Source: Streptomyces zinciresistens K42
GTDB lineage: Bacteria > Actinomycetota > Actinomycetes > Streptomycetales > Streptomycetaceae
Assembly: GCF_000225525.1 (NCBI RefSeq)
Contig: NZ_AGBF01000012.1
Span: 1 to 64,000 of the forward strand
Length of the DNA: 64,000 bases
Reading direction: 5' to 3'
Shown: positions 33,861-42,742 of the stretch, in pieces
Layout of the letters: every line of letters begins with the position of its first letter
Numbering within the stretch: the first letter of the stretch is position 1
The notes under the pieces: model-generated
What the model was told of the DNA's origin: nothing
The model's database searches: none
What the model saw: the letters and a program-made list of their open reading frames with translations, nothing else
Position numbers and translations under genes: made by a program

Positions 33861-34583
33861 ATGACCACCACCAGGGTTCCCAGGCCCCGCCGCGATTGGG
33901 AGGCTCCCGATCGGCCGCTGTGGGTGAGCGTTGAGGGCATCAATGGGGTCGGCAAGACCACGGCCGTCCGCGCGGTGGCCGCCTCGCTCGGCTCGCGGTG
34001 CCTTCGGCTGGACGAGCTGACCGACCAGGCCGGCGACACCCTGCCCGGCCAGGTGATCGCCGCCCTCGCCGCGGGCGGGGACGTCTGTCTGCGGACCGGG
34101 CATCCGGTCGTGGAGACGCTCGCGCTGCTGGCGCTGAAGTTCCGCGAGTTCGAGCGCCTCACCCCCGAGATGCTGGCCGGCGTCGACGTGGTCCTCGAGG
34201 ACCGCGGGGTGGACAGCGTGGCCGTGTGTCAGGGGGCGATCCTGCACGACGAGCACCTGCCAACGCCCGCCCGGGCGGTGGCGGAGCAGATCCTGGCCAC
34301 TGCCCGCCGGTGGCGGTCGATGCCGGACGCCACCCTCCTGCTGACCGGCGACCTAGAGGTCTGTGTGGCCCGGTTCGCCGCCCGGATCGGGCGCACGCTG
34401 CCGGCGAGCGCCCTGGAGGTGATCGAGCAGACCGACTACCTGTACCGGGAGCTGGCCGCTGCCGAGCCGAACCGGTTCACCGTGATCGACGTGACCGGCC
34501 ACGGCCCGGAAGAGACCGGCAAGGCCGTCGAGGACGCCGTGCTCGCCCTCGTGGCACAGCGGGAGGTCAGCCGTGCTTCGTGA
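33861..34583 (+). CDS. Thymidylate-kinase-like P-loop protein 1
   Basis: A 240-residue NMP-kinase-fold protein. Walker A is EGINGVGKTT near residues 22-31, EDRGVDSVAVCQG (about 113-125) corresponds to the DRY-like loop of thymidylate kinases, and a lid-like stretch ARFAARIGRTL is near 173-183. It has a paralogue at 36796. It probably phosphorylates a nucleotide made in cluster A, not dTMP itself. The end overlaps the radical SAM gene by 11 bases. Confidence 0.7.
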   Translation: MTTTRVPRPRRDWEAPDRPLWVSVEGINGVGKTTAVRAVAASLGSRCLRLDELTDQAGDTLPGQVIAALAAGGDVCLRTGHPVVETLALLALKFREFERLTPEMLAGVDVVLEDRGVDSVAVCQGAILHDEHLPTPARAVAEQILATARRWRSMPDATLLLTGDLEVCVARFAARIGRTLPASALEVIEQTDYLYRELAAAEPNRFTVIDVTGHGPEETGKAVEDAVLALVAQREVSRAS

Positions 34584-35607
34584 CATCACGCTGCTGTGGG
34601 CGCTGCGTTCGCCCTGCTCGTTCGGCTGCCCGCACTGCTACTTCGGAGAGTTGGCCGACCACAAGGAAGCGCTCCCCGTGGGCCCGGGCTTGCTGTCCCA
34701 CATCCCTGTCCGCGACCTCGACCGCACCGTCATGGAGGAGTTCGCGCAGTCCCTGGCCGACTCGCCGGTCGAACGGGTCATCCTGGCCGGCGGCGAACCG
34801 CTGGACTGGCTGCCCACCCTGAGCCTGATCAAGACGATCAAGGACGCCGGGTGCGACGTCGTCGTCGCGACCAACGGCGTGCCGCTCACCCGGCCCGGCA
34901 TGGCACGACGGCTCGTCGAGCTCGGCGTCGACGGGGTCTCGGTGTCCCTCGACAGCGCGGACGCAGCCGTCAACGACCTGCTGCGGCCGTCCCGGTCCGG
35001 CCGGGTCGGCCACCGCGAGGTCCTGGACGGCATCCGCGCCCTGCTGAGCGAGCGGGGCTCCGGGCCGAGCCCGCGGGTCGGCATCTACACCGTGGTCATG
35101 CGCGACCGCCCCCAGGAGATCACCGGCGTCGCCCGACTCGCCTCCGAGGTCGGCGTCGACTACTACGTCCCGCAGCCCATCTCCCTGCCCCCCGACCACA
35201 AGCTCTTCGCCGAGCGGTGCCACACCCCCGCCGACGTCCCTGCGGTCGAAGACCAACTGCGCCGCCTCCAGGCGGACCCGGGCGGGCTCGCCCTCCCCGA
35301 CCCCGACTACGTGCGGCAGTTCCTCGCCTCGATCGCCACCCAGGACAGCGGCCGGGTCGCGGACTGCTTCGGCGGGGCGCAGTTGTTCTTCATCCAGCCC
35401 GACGGCTCGCTGTGGGACTGCCCGTCCGACCGCCGGATCGCCGCCACCGCCCCGGCGGAGCAGCGCAGCATAGTCGGCGCCGACGCGCGGATTCTGTTCG
35501 CCGGCCGTCCGGCGTGCACGGACTGCTCCCACTTCTCCCGGGACTGCGTGAACATGGGCCCGCTCGTGCTCGGCATGCCCCGTCTCCTCGCGCGGGAGGC
35601 AAGGTGA
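34573..35607 (+). CDS. Radical SAM enzyme with C-terminal cysteine cluster
   Basis: A 344-residue radical SAM protein. The cluster motif CSFGCPHC (Cx3Cx2C) is at residues 14-21 and the SAM contact ILAGGEPLDW near 75. The C-terminal part has a SPASM/Twitch-like set (Cys in RVADCFGG, LWDCPSD and CTDCSHFSRDC), suggesting one or two extra iron-sulfur clusters. GTG 34573 and a 4-base overlap with the DegT gene downstream place it in the core operon. The reaction is unknown; candidates are dehydrogenation, epimerisation or C-C bond formation on a nucleotide or sugar. Confidence 0.8.
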   Translation: MLRDITLLWALRSPCSFGCPHCYFGELADHKEALPVGPGLLSHIPVRDLDRTVMEEFAQSLADSPVERVILAGGEPLDWLPTLSLIKTIKDAGCDVVVATNGVPLTRPGMARRLVELGVDGVSVSLDSADAAVNDLLRPSRSGRVGHREVLDGIRALLSERGSGPSPRVGIYTVVMRDRPQEITGVARLASEVGVDYYVPQPISLPPDHKLFAERCHTPADVPAVEDQLRRLQADPGGLALPDPDYVRQFLASIATQDSGRVADCFGGAQLFFIQPDGSLWDCPSDRRIAATAPAEQRSIVGADARILFAGRPACTDCSHFSRDCVNMGPLVLGMPRLLAREAR

Positions 35608-36716
35608 CCGGCCTGCCACCGCTCCCCCGGGCGGAGGACCTCGGCGACAGCGTGCTGGCGGCGCTGTCCCACATGCCCGACGCTACCGGCGCCGAGTTCA
35701 CCACCCGGTTCGAGCACGACCTCACCCAGGTGTTCGCCCAGCGGCACGCGGTCGCGGTGTCCTCCGGTACGACGGCCCTGCACGCTGCGTTGTCCGCGGC
35801 CGGGGTCGGGCCCGACGACGAGGTCCTGCTGCCGGCGCTCACCGTCATCATGACCGCCCAACCAGTCGTCCAGCTCGGCGCGAAGCCGGTGTTCGTCGAC
35901 AGCGACCCCGACACCCTCGACCTCGACTACGCCGACGCCGCCTCCAAGGTCACGGGCCGGACCAAGGCGATCGTCCCGGTGCACCTGTGGGGCAGGATGG
36001 GCGCGCCCGTCAGCCTCCGCGCGTTCGCTGCGGAGCGGGAGCTCGCCATCGTCGAGGACGCCGCCCAGGCCGCGGGAACGTCGCGCGCCGGCGTCCCGGC
36101 CGGCTCGGTCGGCGCGGCCGGGTGCTTCAGCACGAAGGACGGCAAGATCCTCTGGAGCAACGAAGGCGGCTTCGTCCTGTCCGGCGATCCAGCCATCGCC
36201 GCCCACGTCCGGGCCTTCCGCGGCCACTGGCTGACGCCCCCGCCCGGCAGCCGCCCCCAGGAACAGCTCGGACTCCCAGGGCGTATGCCCGAGCTGATCG
36301 CGGCACTCGCCCAGGCCAACCTGCTCCGGTTCCCGGCCCTGCTGGAGCGCCGCCGCGCCCAGACCGCCTACCTGCTGCGCGCCCTGACCGGCGCCCGCGG
36401 CCTCACGCCGCTCCAGCCGGCGACGGACGAGACGTGGAACCACTACTCCCCGCTCTTGCGCATCGGCCTGCCCAACCCCCGGGCGTTCGCCGAGCACCTC
36501 GCCCAGCTCGGAGTGCCTAGCTCCACCGGCAGCTTCCGCCTGGTGCCGTGCGACACCCGGCCCATGTTCACCGGCGGCGATCGGGCCCCGTGCCGCGGCG
36601 CCGCCCAGATTCTGGACCGCACCCTCGCCATCGTCCTGAGCGAGCGCGACGACGAAGCAGTCCTCGACCGCTACGCCGCCGTCCTCACCCGGGAGGCCGA
36701 CGCATGGCGCGCCTGA
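35604..36716 (+). CDS. DegT/DnrJ/EryC1-family aminotransferase
   Basis: A 370-residue PLP enzyme of the sugar aminotransferase family. It has SSGTTALHAAL near residue 55 (phosphate binding), the Asp of VEDAAQAAGT near 157-166, and the PLP Lys in FSTKDGKILWSNEGG near 181. Members usually transaminate keto-sugars, often nucleotide-linked. No sugar-nucleotide dehydratase is nearby, so the keto substrate may come from the radical SAM enzyme, whose gene it overlaps. A second DegT gene heads cluster B (49690). Confidence 0.85.
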   Translation: MTGLPPLPRAEDLGDSVLAALSHMPDATGAEFTTRFEHDLTQVFAQRHAVAVSSGTTALHAALSAAGVGPDDEVLLPALTVIMTAQPVVQLGAKPVFVDSDPDTLDLDYADAASKVTGRTKAIVPVHLWGRMGAPVSLRAFAAERELAIVEDAAQAAGTSRAGVPAGSVGAAGCFSTKDGKILWSNEGGFVLSGDPAIAAHVRAFRGHWLTPPPGSRPQEQLGLPGRMPELIAALAQANLLRFPALLERRRAQTAYLLRALTGARGLTPLQPATDETWNHYSPLLRIGLPNPRAFAEHLAQLGVPSSTGSFRLVPCDTRPMFTGGDRAPCRGAAQILDRTLAIVLSERDDEAVLDRYAAVLTREADAWRA

Positions 36717-36795
36717 CCAACCCCCGCAAGCCCGCACCCGCCGGCCAACTGGGTCCGGCGGCCCGCCGTCCCCGTCCCCGAACGGATACCGCAGC

Positions 36796-37563
36796 ATGAC
36801 GATCACACCGATTCCCCCGTGCAGCCGCGGCCCGCTGATCTCCGCCGAGGGCCTCAACGGCGTCGGCAAGACCTACCTCACCAACCGTGCCGTCGAGGCC
36901 CTGAAGACCAAGCCGTTGATGCTGGACGAGTTCTCCCAACGGGCCAACGGGCGCCCCGGGCTCGGGGAGACCCTGCTTCGCTCGCTGCGCGACGCCAGCG
37001 CCGGGGACCCGTTCCTGCGCGGCGGCACTCCGATGGCCGAGGCCCTGCTCCTCATGGCCATCAAGCGGCACGACCTGGACACTGTCCTGCCCGATCTGGC
37101 CCGCGGGCAGACCGTTATCGAAGGCCGCAGCGTGGACACCACCGCGGTGTGCCAGGCACTTCTGCTGCACCCCGACGACCCGGACGCCGCCCTCCAGACG
37201 GCGACCGACCTGCTGGACCTCGCCTCCTCCTACCGGCCACTGCCGGACCTCACGATCCTCGTCACCGACGACGCCTCCAAGGCCGTGGAGCGCGCCCAGC
37301 GGCGCGACCGCTGCGTCTTCACCGACGAGCAGGCCGACTTCATGCGCGCGGCGTGCACGCTCTTCGAGCGGCTCGCCGCCACCGACCCGGCCCGCTACCG
37401 GGTCGTGGACCGGCGAAGCGTCGACGAGTACGAGGCGGCCGAGCAGATCCGGGCGTGGATCCAGGGCGCCGGCGGCGCCCTGGCCTGCCTGATGGAGCCG
37501 TGGCAGGGCCCGGACGCGGCGTGCATGTGCTGTGGTCGGCGCACCACCGCGGAGGCGGCATGA
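36796..37563 (+). CDS. Thymidylate-kinase-like P-loop protein 2
   Basis: A 255-residue paralogue of the 33861 protein: Walker A EGLNGVGKTY at residues about 18-27 and the EGRSVDTTAVCQALLLHP loop. It differs by a Tyr after the P-loop Lys-Thr and by a C-terminal cysteine group (CMCCGRRTTAEA) that could bind a metal. Its stop overlaps the HAD phosphatase start (ATGA). Two kinases plus one phosphatase suggest successive phosphorylation and release of a nucleotide-type intermediate. Confidence 0.7.
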   Translation: MTITPIPPCSRGPLISAEGLNGVGKTYLTNRAVEALKTKPLMLDEFSQRANGRPGLGETLLRSLRDASAGDPFLRGGTPMAEALLLMAIKRHDLDTVLPDLARGQTVIEGRSVDTTAVCQALLLHPDDPDAALQTATDLLDLASSYRPLPDLTILVTDDASKAVERAQRRDRCVFTDEQADFMRAACTLFERLAATDPARYRVVDRRSVDEYEAAEQIRAWIQGAGGALACLMEPWQGPDAACMCCGRRTTAEAA

Positions 37564-38336
37564 GTACGGCCGCCCAGCCTTCGGCCTGTCCGGGCGACCG
37601 CGGCACGGGCACCTGTGTGCCCGCGATCGACGAAGTGGTCCAGGCCCTGGTCCTGGACTTCGATGGCACCCTGGCCGACACCCGGCGCGGGCACGAGGAC
37701 GCGCTGCGCGCAGCCCTTCAGCCGTACGGCGTTGCTCTGGACCCCGACTGGTACGGCCGGCACATCGGCCTGTCCATCCACGACCTCCTGGCAGTGCTGC
37801 CCGGCGGCCGGGATCTGCCCCACAGCGAGATCATCCAGCACAGCCGCACCCACCTGCTGGCCACGGTGCACACCATCACGCCGATCCCATGCGTCGTGGA
37901 GCTCCTGCAGCAGGCACGCCGTGCCGGCCTTCCCTGCGCCGTGGCGTCGGGCGCCACCCGGCTGCTCGTCGCCCCGGGACTCGACGCCCTGGGTCTGAAG
38001 GACGCGTTCGCGGCCGTCGTCGCACGCGAGGACGTCACCCGCGGCAAGCCGGACCCAGAGCTGTTCCTCACCGCCGCCCGCCGCCTGGGCGTCACGCCGG
38101 AGCGCTGCCTCGCGGTCGACGACGCTCCCGACGGCATCGACTCCGCCCGGGCAGCGGGCATGCAGGTGCTCACGGTGATCGACGGCCACCTGACCCCCAT
38201 TGGCAACGCGGCTGCGGAATACGTCCCCTCGCCCGCCGGGGCGCAGGTACCGCGCGAAAGCACACAGCCCGGCGGCTCCGGTCCGGCCGCCGCCGCGGGC
38301 ACCGCGGCGCCCCGGCTCGCAGACCCCACCCGATGA
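37560..38336 (+). CDS. HAD-family phosphatase
   Basis: A 258-residue HAD subfamily IA (phosphoglycolate-phosphatase-like) hydrolase. Motif I is LDFDGTLADT (about residue 32), motif II the Ser/Thr in VASGAT, motif III Lys in TRGKPDPELF, motif IV VDDAPDGIDSA. The last 40 residues are Pro/Gly/Ala-rich and probably disordered. It likely dephosphorylates a nucleotide or sugar phosphate of cluster A; ATG overlap with kinase 2 supports a linked role. Confidence 0.85.
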   Translation: MSTAAQPSACPGDRGTGTCVPAIDEVVQALVLDFDGTLADTRRGHEDALRAALQPYGVALDPDWYGRHIGLSIHDLLAVLPGGRDLPHSEIIQHSRTHLLATVHTITPIPCVVELLQQARRAGLPCAVASGATRLLVAPGLDALGLKDAFAAVVAREDVTRGKPDPELFLTAARRLGVTPERCLAVDDAPDGIDSARAAGMQVLTVIDGHLTPIGNAAAEYVPSPAGAQVPRESTQPGGSGPAAAAGTAAPRLADPTR

Positions 38337-38367
38337 CGGCGCAATGCCGTCGACCCCGAGGAGCACG

Positions 38368-39333
38368 ATGCCCGTCCTGAACTCGACCAAGAATTTGCAC
38401 GTCATCGAACCGCCGACCGCGCGACGGGAAGGCGTCGGCGTCTTCGAGTACACCGACCACTACACCGTCTTCCACTACGGCCGGATGCCGGATGCGATCC
38501 CCGGCAAGGGCGAGGCGATCTGCCGCATGGCCGTCTTCAACTTCCGCTTGCTGGAGGATGCCGGCGTACGGACGCACTTCCGCCGGTTCATCGCCCCGAA
38601 CCGGATCGAGTTCACCCTGGCGCGCCTCCCGGACCCCACCGCCCGTCCCCTCACTCCGGCGTCCGGCAACTACCTGCTCCCCCTCCAGGTCCTCTTCCGC
38701 AACGAGCTCCCGCCGGGCAGCTCCGTCCACCGGCGGCTGGCCGTCGGCGACCTGACCCCGGCCGATGTCGGACTCGACACGGTCCCCCCGGTCGGCGAGA
38801 AGCTGAAGCGGCCGCTCATCGAGTACGCAACGACCCGGGACGACGTGAACCGGTTCCTCACCGCGGCCGAGGCCCAGCACCTCGCCGGCCTGGACGACGA
38901 GCAGTTCCAGGCCCTGCGCGAGGTCACCCTCACGATCAACACGGTGCTGACCGGGCACGCGGACAAGGTCGGGCTGAGCCACTGCGACGGCAAGGCCGAG
39001 TACCTGATGTCGAGCGATCAGGAGCTGGTGCTCGCCGACAGCCCCGGCACACCGGACGAGAGCCGCCTGATGCTGGACGGCGTGCACTGTGGCAAGCAGG
39101 TCCTGCGGGACTGGTACGTGGGCTCCGGGAACGAGATCCCCACCAGCAAACTGATCGCCGACGGCGTGCCCCGCAGCCAGTGGCCGCGGCCCGCCTCGCT
39201 CCCGCCCGACTTCCTGCCGGTGATGACGGACCTGTACCGGTCCCTGAGCGAGACCTGGACCGGCGAGCAGCACTGGCATGGGCCGGATCTACCTGCCGCG
39301 GCCCGGGCCGTCGCCGACGTCATCGGCCGGTGA
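38368..39333 (+). CDS. SAICAR synthetase (PurC) homologue
   Basis: A 321-residue PurC-family ligase from ATG 38368 (GAGGAG upstream). PurC activates a carboxylate with ATP and couples it to aspartate. Residues 5-60 contain LHVIEPP, YTDHYTVFHYGRMPDAIPG and the GKGEA motif; SLSETW and helices close the protein. It is longer and more divergent than housekeeping PurC (about 240-300). Such divergent copies occur in nucleoside antibiotic clusters, for example pentostatin. In a cluster making 7-carboxy-7-deazaguanine, an amide-forming ligase on that carboxylate is an attractive role (inference). Confidence 0.8.
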   Translation: MPVLNSTKNLHVIEPPTARREGVGVFEYTDHYTVFHYGRMPDAIPGKGEAICRMAVFNFRLLEDAGVRTHFRRFIAPNRIEFTLARLPDPTARPLTPASGNYLLPLQVLFRNELPPGSSVHRRLAVGDLTPADVGLDTVPPVGEKLKRPLIEYATTRDDVNRFLTAAEAQHLAGLDDEQFQALREVTLTINTVLTGHADKVGLSHCDGKAEYLMSSDQELVLADSPGTPDESRLMLDGVHCGKQVLRDWYVGSGNEIPTSKLIADGVPRSQWPRPASLPPDFLPVMTDLYRSLSETWTGEQHWHGPDLPAAARAVADVIGR

Positions 39334-39424
39334 CGGTGCATCACGACGGCTGGCAGTCGGGCATGCTCGCCTCGGCGCGGGCCGGGGCGAGCAGCGTGAC
39401 GGAACCCACGAGAACGGTGATCAC

Positions 39425-40087
39425 ATGGGTCGCTTGACCGAGGACCCGGCCTTTCGGGCGACGACGTTCGTGGTCATCGACTTCGAGACGACGACCCCCA
39501 CCGGCTACCCGGCCCAGCCCATCGAGGTCGCGGCCCTCGCTCTGCGCTGCCTGGACGGCGTCTGGCGGGAGACCGGCCGCAGTACGTCCCTGATCCGGCC
39601 GCCGGCGTTCGCCCCGGTGACCCCGGCGGACACCGCTCAAACCGGCTTGACCGCCGAGCAGCTCGAGGCGGCCCCCGCCCCGGCCGAGGCGCTGGGGGCA
39701 CTGGACCGGCGGCTCACGGCCGGCACCCCGTACCTGCTGGTGGCCCAGCACGCGGCCACCGAGGCCGGCATCATCCACCACCAGGCGGAGCACTGCCCGA
39801 CGCTGGCCCGTACCGACTTCCTCGACACGATCCCGCTGGCCAAGCGCCTCATCCCGAACCTGCCGAACTACAAACTCGACACGCTGCTGGCGCACTTCGG
39901 CATCCCGCAGCCGCCGGACCGGCACCGGGCCTTGGCCGACGTCGAGGTCACCGCGAAGGTCTTCCTCCGGCTCATCAGCGCCGCGGACGAAGACCCTCGG
40001 CTCGGCGGCCTTGCGGCCCTGGTCAAGGTCGCTGGTCGCACCGCCAAGCACAACCTGCCCGTCCAGAGCGGGCTGTTCGACATGTAA
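39425..40087 (+). CDS. DEDDh exonuclease-fold protein
   Basis: A 220-residue member of the DnaQ-like 3'-5' exonuclease fold. Motif Exo I is VIDFETTTPTG (Asp-x-Glu at residues 17-19), and Exo III is HRALADVEVT (His and Asp intact). Exo II, usually AHNAxFD, reads VAQHAATEAG, with Glu instead of Asp. A nuclease inside a biosynthetic-looking cluster is odd; it could cleave a phosphodiester product or precursor, or be unrelated cargo. ATG 39425. Confidence 0.75.
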   Translation: MGRLTEDPAFRATTFVVIDFETTTPTGYPAQPIEVAALALRCLDGVWRETGRSTSLIRPPAFAPVTPADTAQTGLTAEQLEAAPAPAEALGALDRRLTAGTPYLLVAQHAATEAGIIHHQAEHCPTLARTDFLDTIPLAKRLIPNLPNYKLDTLLAHFGIPQPPDRHRALADVEVTAKVFLRLISAADEDPRLGGLAALVKVAGRTAKHNLPVQSGLFDM

Positions 40088-40145
40088 CCCACCTACAGAA
40101 CGCCGAACCCGTGCACGACCACACGGAGATTGGACGGTGCCCATC

Positions 40146-40790
40146 ATGACGATCACGGAAGAGCCGCACAGCGACGATGTCCACGAGGTCCCGCTCTGGT
40201 TCGATCCGCTGTGCCCCTGGGCCTGGATCACCTCGCGCTGGCTCCTGGAGGTCGAGCAGGTCCGACCGGTGCGCGCCGACTGGCGGATCATGTCGCTCGC
40301 CTACCTCAACCTCGACCAGCGCGAGGGCAAGGGCCTCAGCGACGACTACCGGAAGCTGATGGAAAGGGCCTGGGGGTCGGTGCGCGTCTGCGCCGCCGCC
40401 GCCGAGCACGCCGGCCGCCCTGCGCTGGGCCCGCTGTACACCGCCATCGGCACCCGGCTGCACAACCAGCGGCGCCGCGAGGATCCCACCGTGATCACCG
40501 AAGCCCTGGCGGAGGCCGGTCTGCCAGCTTCGCTGGCCGCGGCGGCCACCAGCGCCCAGTTCGACCAGCTCATCAAGGACTCGCACCACGAGGCGTTCGA
40601 CGAGGTCGGACTCGACGTCGGGACCCCCGTCCTGCGGATCGCCGGTACGACCCTGTTCGGCCCCGTGGTCACCCCGGCCCCCCGCGGCGAAGCCGCCGGA
40701 CGGCTCTGGGACGGCCTGCTCGCCGTGGCCGCGACGGACGGCTTCTTCGAACTCAAGCGGACCCGGGACCGCAAGCCGTCCTTCGACTGA
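40146..40790 (+). CDS. DsbA-fold mycothiol-dependent reductase-like protein
   Basis: A 214-residue thioredoxin-like (DsbA) protein similar in layout to the actinobacterial Rv2466c mycothiol-dependent nitroreductase group: WFDPLCPWAWITSRWLLEV at the N-terminus carries the active-site CPWA (single Cys), and the cis-Pro region is VGTPVLRIAG near residue 160. GTG 40137 in the same frame is an alternative start. It could act as a redox partner or in self-protection. It sits between the exonuclease and the methyltransferase on the same strand. Confidence 0.75.
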   Translation: MTITEEPHSDDVHEVPLWFDPLCPWAWITSRWLLEVEQVRPVRADWRIMSLAYLNLDQREGKGLSDDYRKLMERAWGSVRVCAAAAEHAGRPALGPLYTAIGTRLHNQRRREDPTVITEALAEAGLPASLAAAATSAQFDQLIKDSHHEAFDEVGLDVGTPVLRIAGTTLFGPVVTPAPRGEAAGRLWDGLLAVAATDGFFELKRTRDRKPSFD

Positions 40791-40890
40791 TCCGGCACCC
40801 CCGGCGCGGCCTGCGCGCAGTACGGCTGAAGCCACCGACGCCACAGCCAACCGGCCGGCCCGGGACCAACACCGAATCGAGGACACCACG

Positions 40891-41724
40891 TTGACGCAGG
40901 ACGCCCTGACCGGCTGGGACGACGAGACCACCGCCGAGGCCTACGCCACGTTCGCCCGCACCTTCCCCATGTACAGCGCCTCCAGCCGCGACCTCGCCGC
41001 CCGTGCCCGCCTCACCGACAGCCACATGATCGTTGACCTGTGCGGCGGCACCGGGGCGACAGCTGAAGCCATCCTCGCCCTGGCGCCGCCCGCCGCCCAG
41101 GTCATCTCCCTCGACAGCGCTCCGGCCATGCAGCGCATTGGCCGCCGCACCCTGAACGATCCACGCCTGTCCTGGGTCTCCGCCCCCGCCGAGGACCTGG
41201 CTGAGCACGCCCCCGCCCACGGCGTCGACGCCGTCGTGTGCAACTCGGCCATCTGGAAGACGGACGTGGCTGCCGTGTTCACCGCGGTCCGCCGCGTTCT
41301 GCGTCCCGGCGGCCGATTCGTGTTCAATATCGGCGGCGGATTCGCCGGAGTCACCCACCCGGACGCACAAACCCGACCCGCCAAGCCCTCGCTCGGCTCG
41401 CTGATCGAGCAGATCGCCGCCCGCGACTACGGCACGCCCCCGGCGCCGGCGAGCGCCGCCCGACTGCCGCTCACGGCCGTCACCGGCCATCTGGCTGCAG
41501 CCGGGCTGACGCTGGTGGAAACGGACGTCACGGCCCAGCACACCACCATGGCCGAGCGTAGGGCCTGGCTGTCCATCCCGGTCTTCGCCCGCCCCGAACG
41601 CGGCTTCTCCTACGAACAGCAGATGGCAATCCTGGATGAGGCGTATGCCCAGACTCATCCCGACGACGTCACGATCACGAGCTGGCTCGTCGTCGTCGCT
41701 CAACTCGACGGAGCCCAGGCGTGA
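40891..41724 (+). CDS. Class I SAM-dependent methyltransferase
   Basis: A 277-residue methyltransferase starting at TTG 40891 (GAGGA upstream). Motif I IVDLCGGTGATAEA is near residue 50, motif II VISLDSAPAM near 71, and the post-motif RVLRPGGRFVFNI near 135. The C-terminal 110 residues would bind the acceptor, which is unknown. Last gene of the first plus-strand block of cluster A. Confidence 0.85.
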   Translation: MTQDALTGWDDETTAEAYATFARTFPMYSASSRDLAARARLTDSHMIVDLCGGTGATAEAILALAPPAAQVISLDSAPAMQRIGRRTLNDPRLSWVSAPAEDLAEHAPAHGVDAVVCNSAIWKTDVAAVFTAVRRVLRPGGRFVFNIGGGFAGVTHPDAQTRPAKPSLGSLIEQIAARDYGTPPAPASAARLPLTAVTGHLAAAGLTLVETDVTAQHTTMAERRAWLSIPVFARPERGFSYEQQMAILDEAYAQTHPDDVTITSWLVVVAQLDGAQA

Positions 41725-41816
41725 TCGGAGGGCGTCGGACCGAGCCCGCCGGGTCCCGGCCGGTGCGCGGCACGATCCAGTGCGGCGGCTGGCCCGAATC
41801 GTACGGTTCTGCGGGG

Positions 41817-42377
41817 TCAGCCCGCGTGGGCCGGCCTGATGACTGCCCGGGCGATGCGGTGGCCGACGAGCCGTTCGGCATCCCTGAGTGGATACCAGGC
41901 GGCGCCGGTCACCTCCGCTTCCTGGATCTGGCCCACGTCCGCGTGGTCCGTCGTGAAGGCGAACCCGATGTCGAGGTGGTAGTGGTCCGGCTCCCCCTTT
42001 TCCGGGCGGGCCGGCACGCGCCCGTACTCCACATACGCGGGGACCGGATCCGCCAGGAACACTGCCGCAGCATCGAGGCCGGTCTCTTCGGAGAGCTCGC
42101 GCACAGCGGCGTCGATCAGCGTGGTGTCGGTCGGCTCGAGATGGCCTCCGGGCTGCAAAGTGATCCCGTAGGCGCGGTGCTCGATCAGCAGGATCTCGCA
42201 GCCGCCACGCACCAGCAACGCGCCCACCGTCACGTGCATTGGGAAGCTCCGCCGCGAGGCGAAGCCCTCACCGCTGGAGAGCATCTGCACGGGCCGGGAC
42301 AGCAGCTCGGCCTCATCCGGGTAGCGCTCAAGGTACGCGGCCAGGGCGTCCGAGATGGCGGCATCACTGATCGCCAC
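41817..42377 (-). CDS. NUDIX hydrolase
   Basis: A 186-residue NUDIX protein from GTG 42377, preceded by GGAGGTGGCCC. The Nudix box begins GGHLEPTD and ends RELSEETGLD. It is one of three NUDIX domains in the window and the only gene on the minus strand inside cluster A. It may clean up pathway nucleotides. The stop is 93 bases from the convergent methyltransferase stop. Confidence 0.85.
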   Translation of the reverse strand: MAISDAAISDALAAYLERYPDEAELLSRPVQMLSSGEGFASRRSFPMHVTVGALLVRGGCEILLIEHRAYGITLQPGGHLEPTDTTLIDAAVRELSEETGLDAAAVFLADPVPAYVEYGRVPARPEKGEPDHYHLDIGFAFTTDHADVGQIQEAEVTGAAWYPLRDAERLVGHRIARAVIRPAHAG

Positions 42378-42488
42378 GGGCCACCTCCGATTCGGTCCGG
42401 GAACGCTCCCGGTCACCGACCGCTCGGATACGGGCATCGAGCACGTGCACAGTCAGCTCCAGCGAAGGTTCGTGGCGTACGGGGAGGT

Positions 42489-42512
42489 TCGCACTCTACA
42501 ACTCGAGTGCGA
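42489..42512 (+). promoter_or_regulatory. Dyad upstream of the ABC exporter
   Basis: Perfect arms TCGCACTC/GAGTGCGA with an 8-base spacer, in the 365-base divergent gap between the NUDIX start and the exporter start. A likely operator for a dimeric regulator. No gene was seen in the rest of the gap. Confidence 0.5.
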
Positions 42513-42742
42513 GCCGGTGCGGCCCAACGCGCCCATCCCCAGCTCGCGAGCACCATCGTCGGCGATTCGGCCAACCACCCACATTCACACACCTGTTGCG
42601 CGGGCTGGATCCATGCATCGTCCACGCGCCGCCACCCGCTCTATCTCGGGATTTCAGGACCGACCGAAACACATGTGTTCGATATCCCGGCCGGGTCGTT
42701 GAGCCTCACGACAACGCAGGACGACCGTCAAGGGGGACCACG

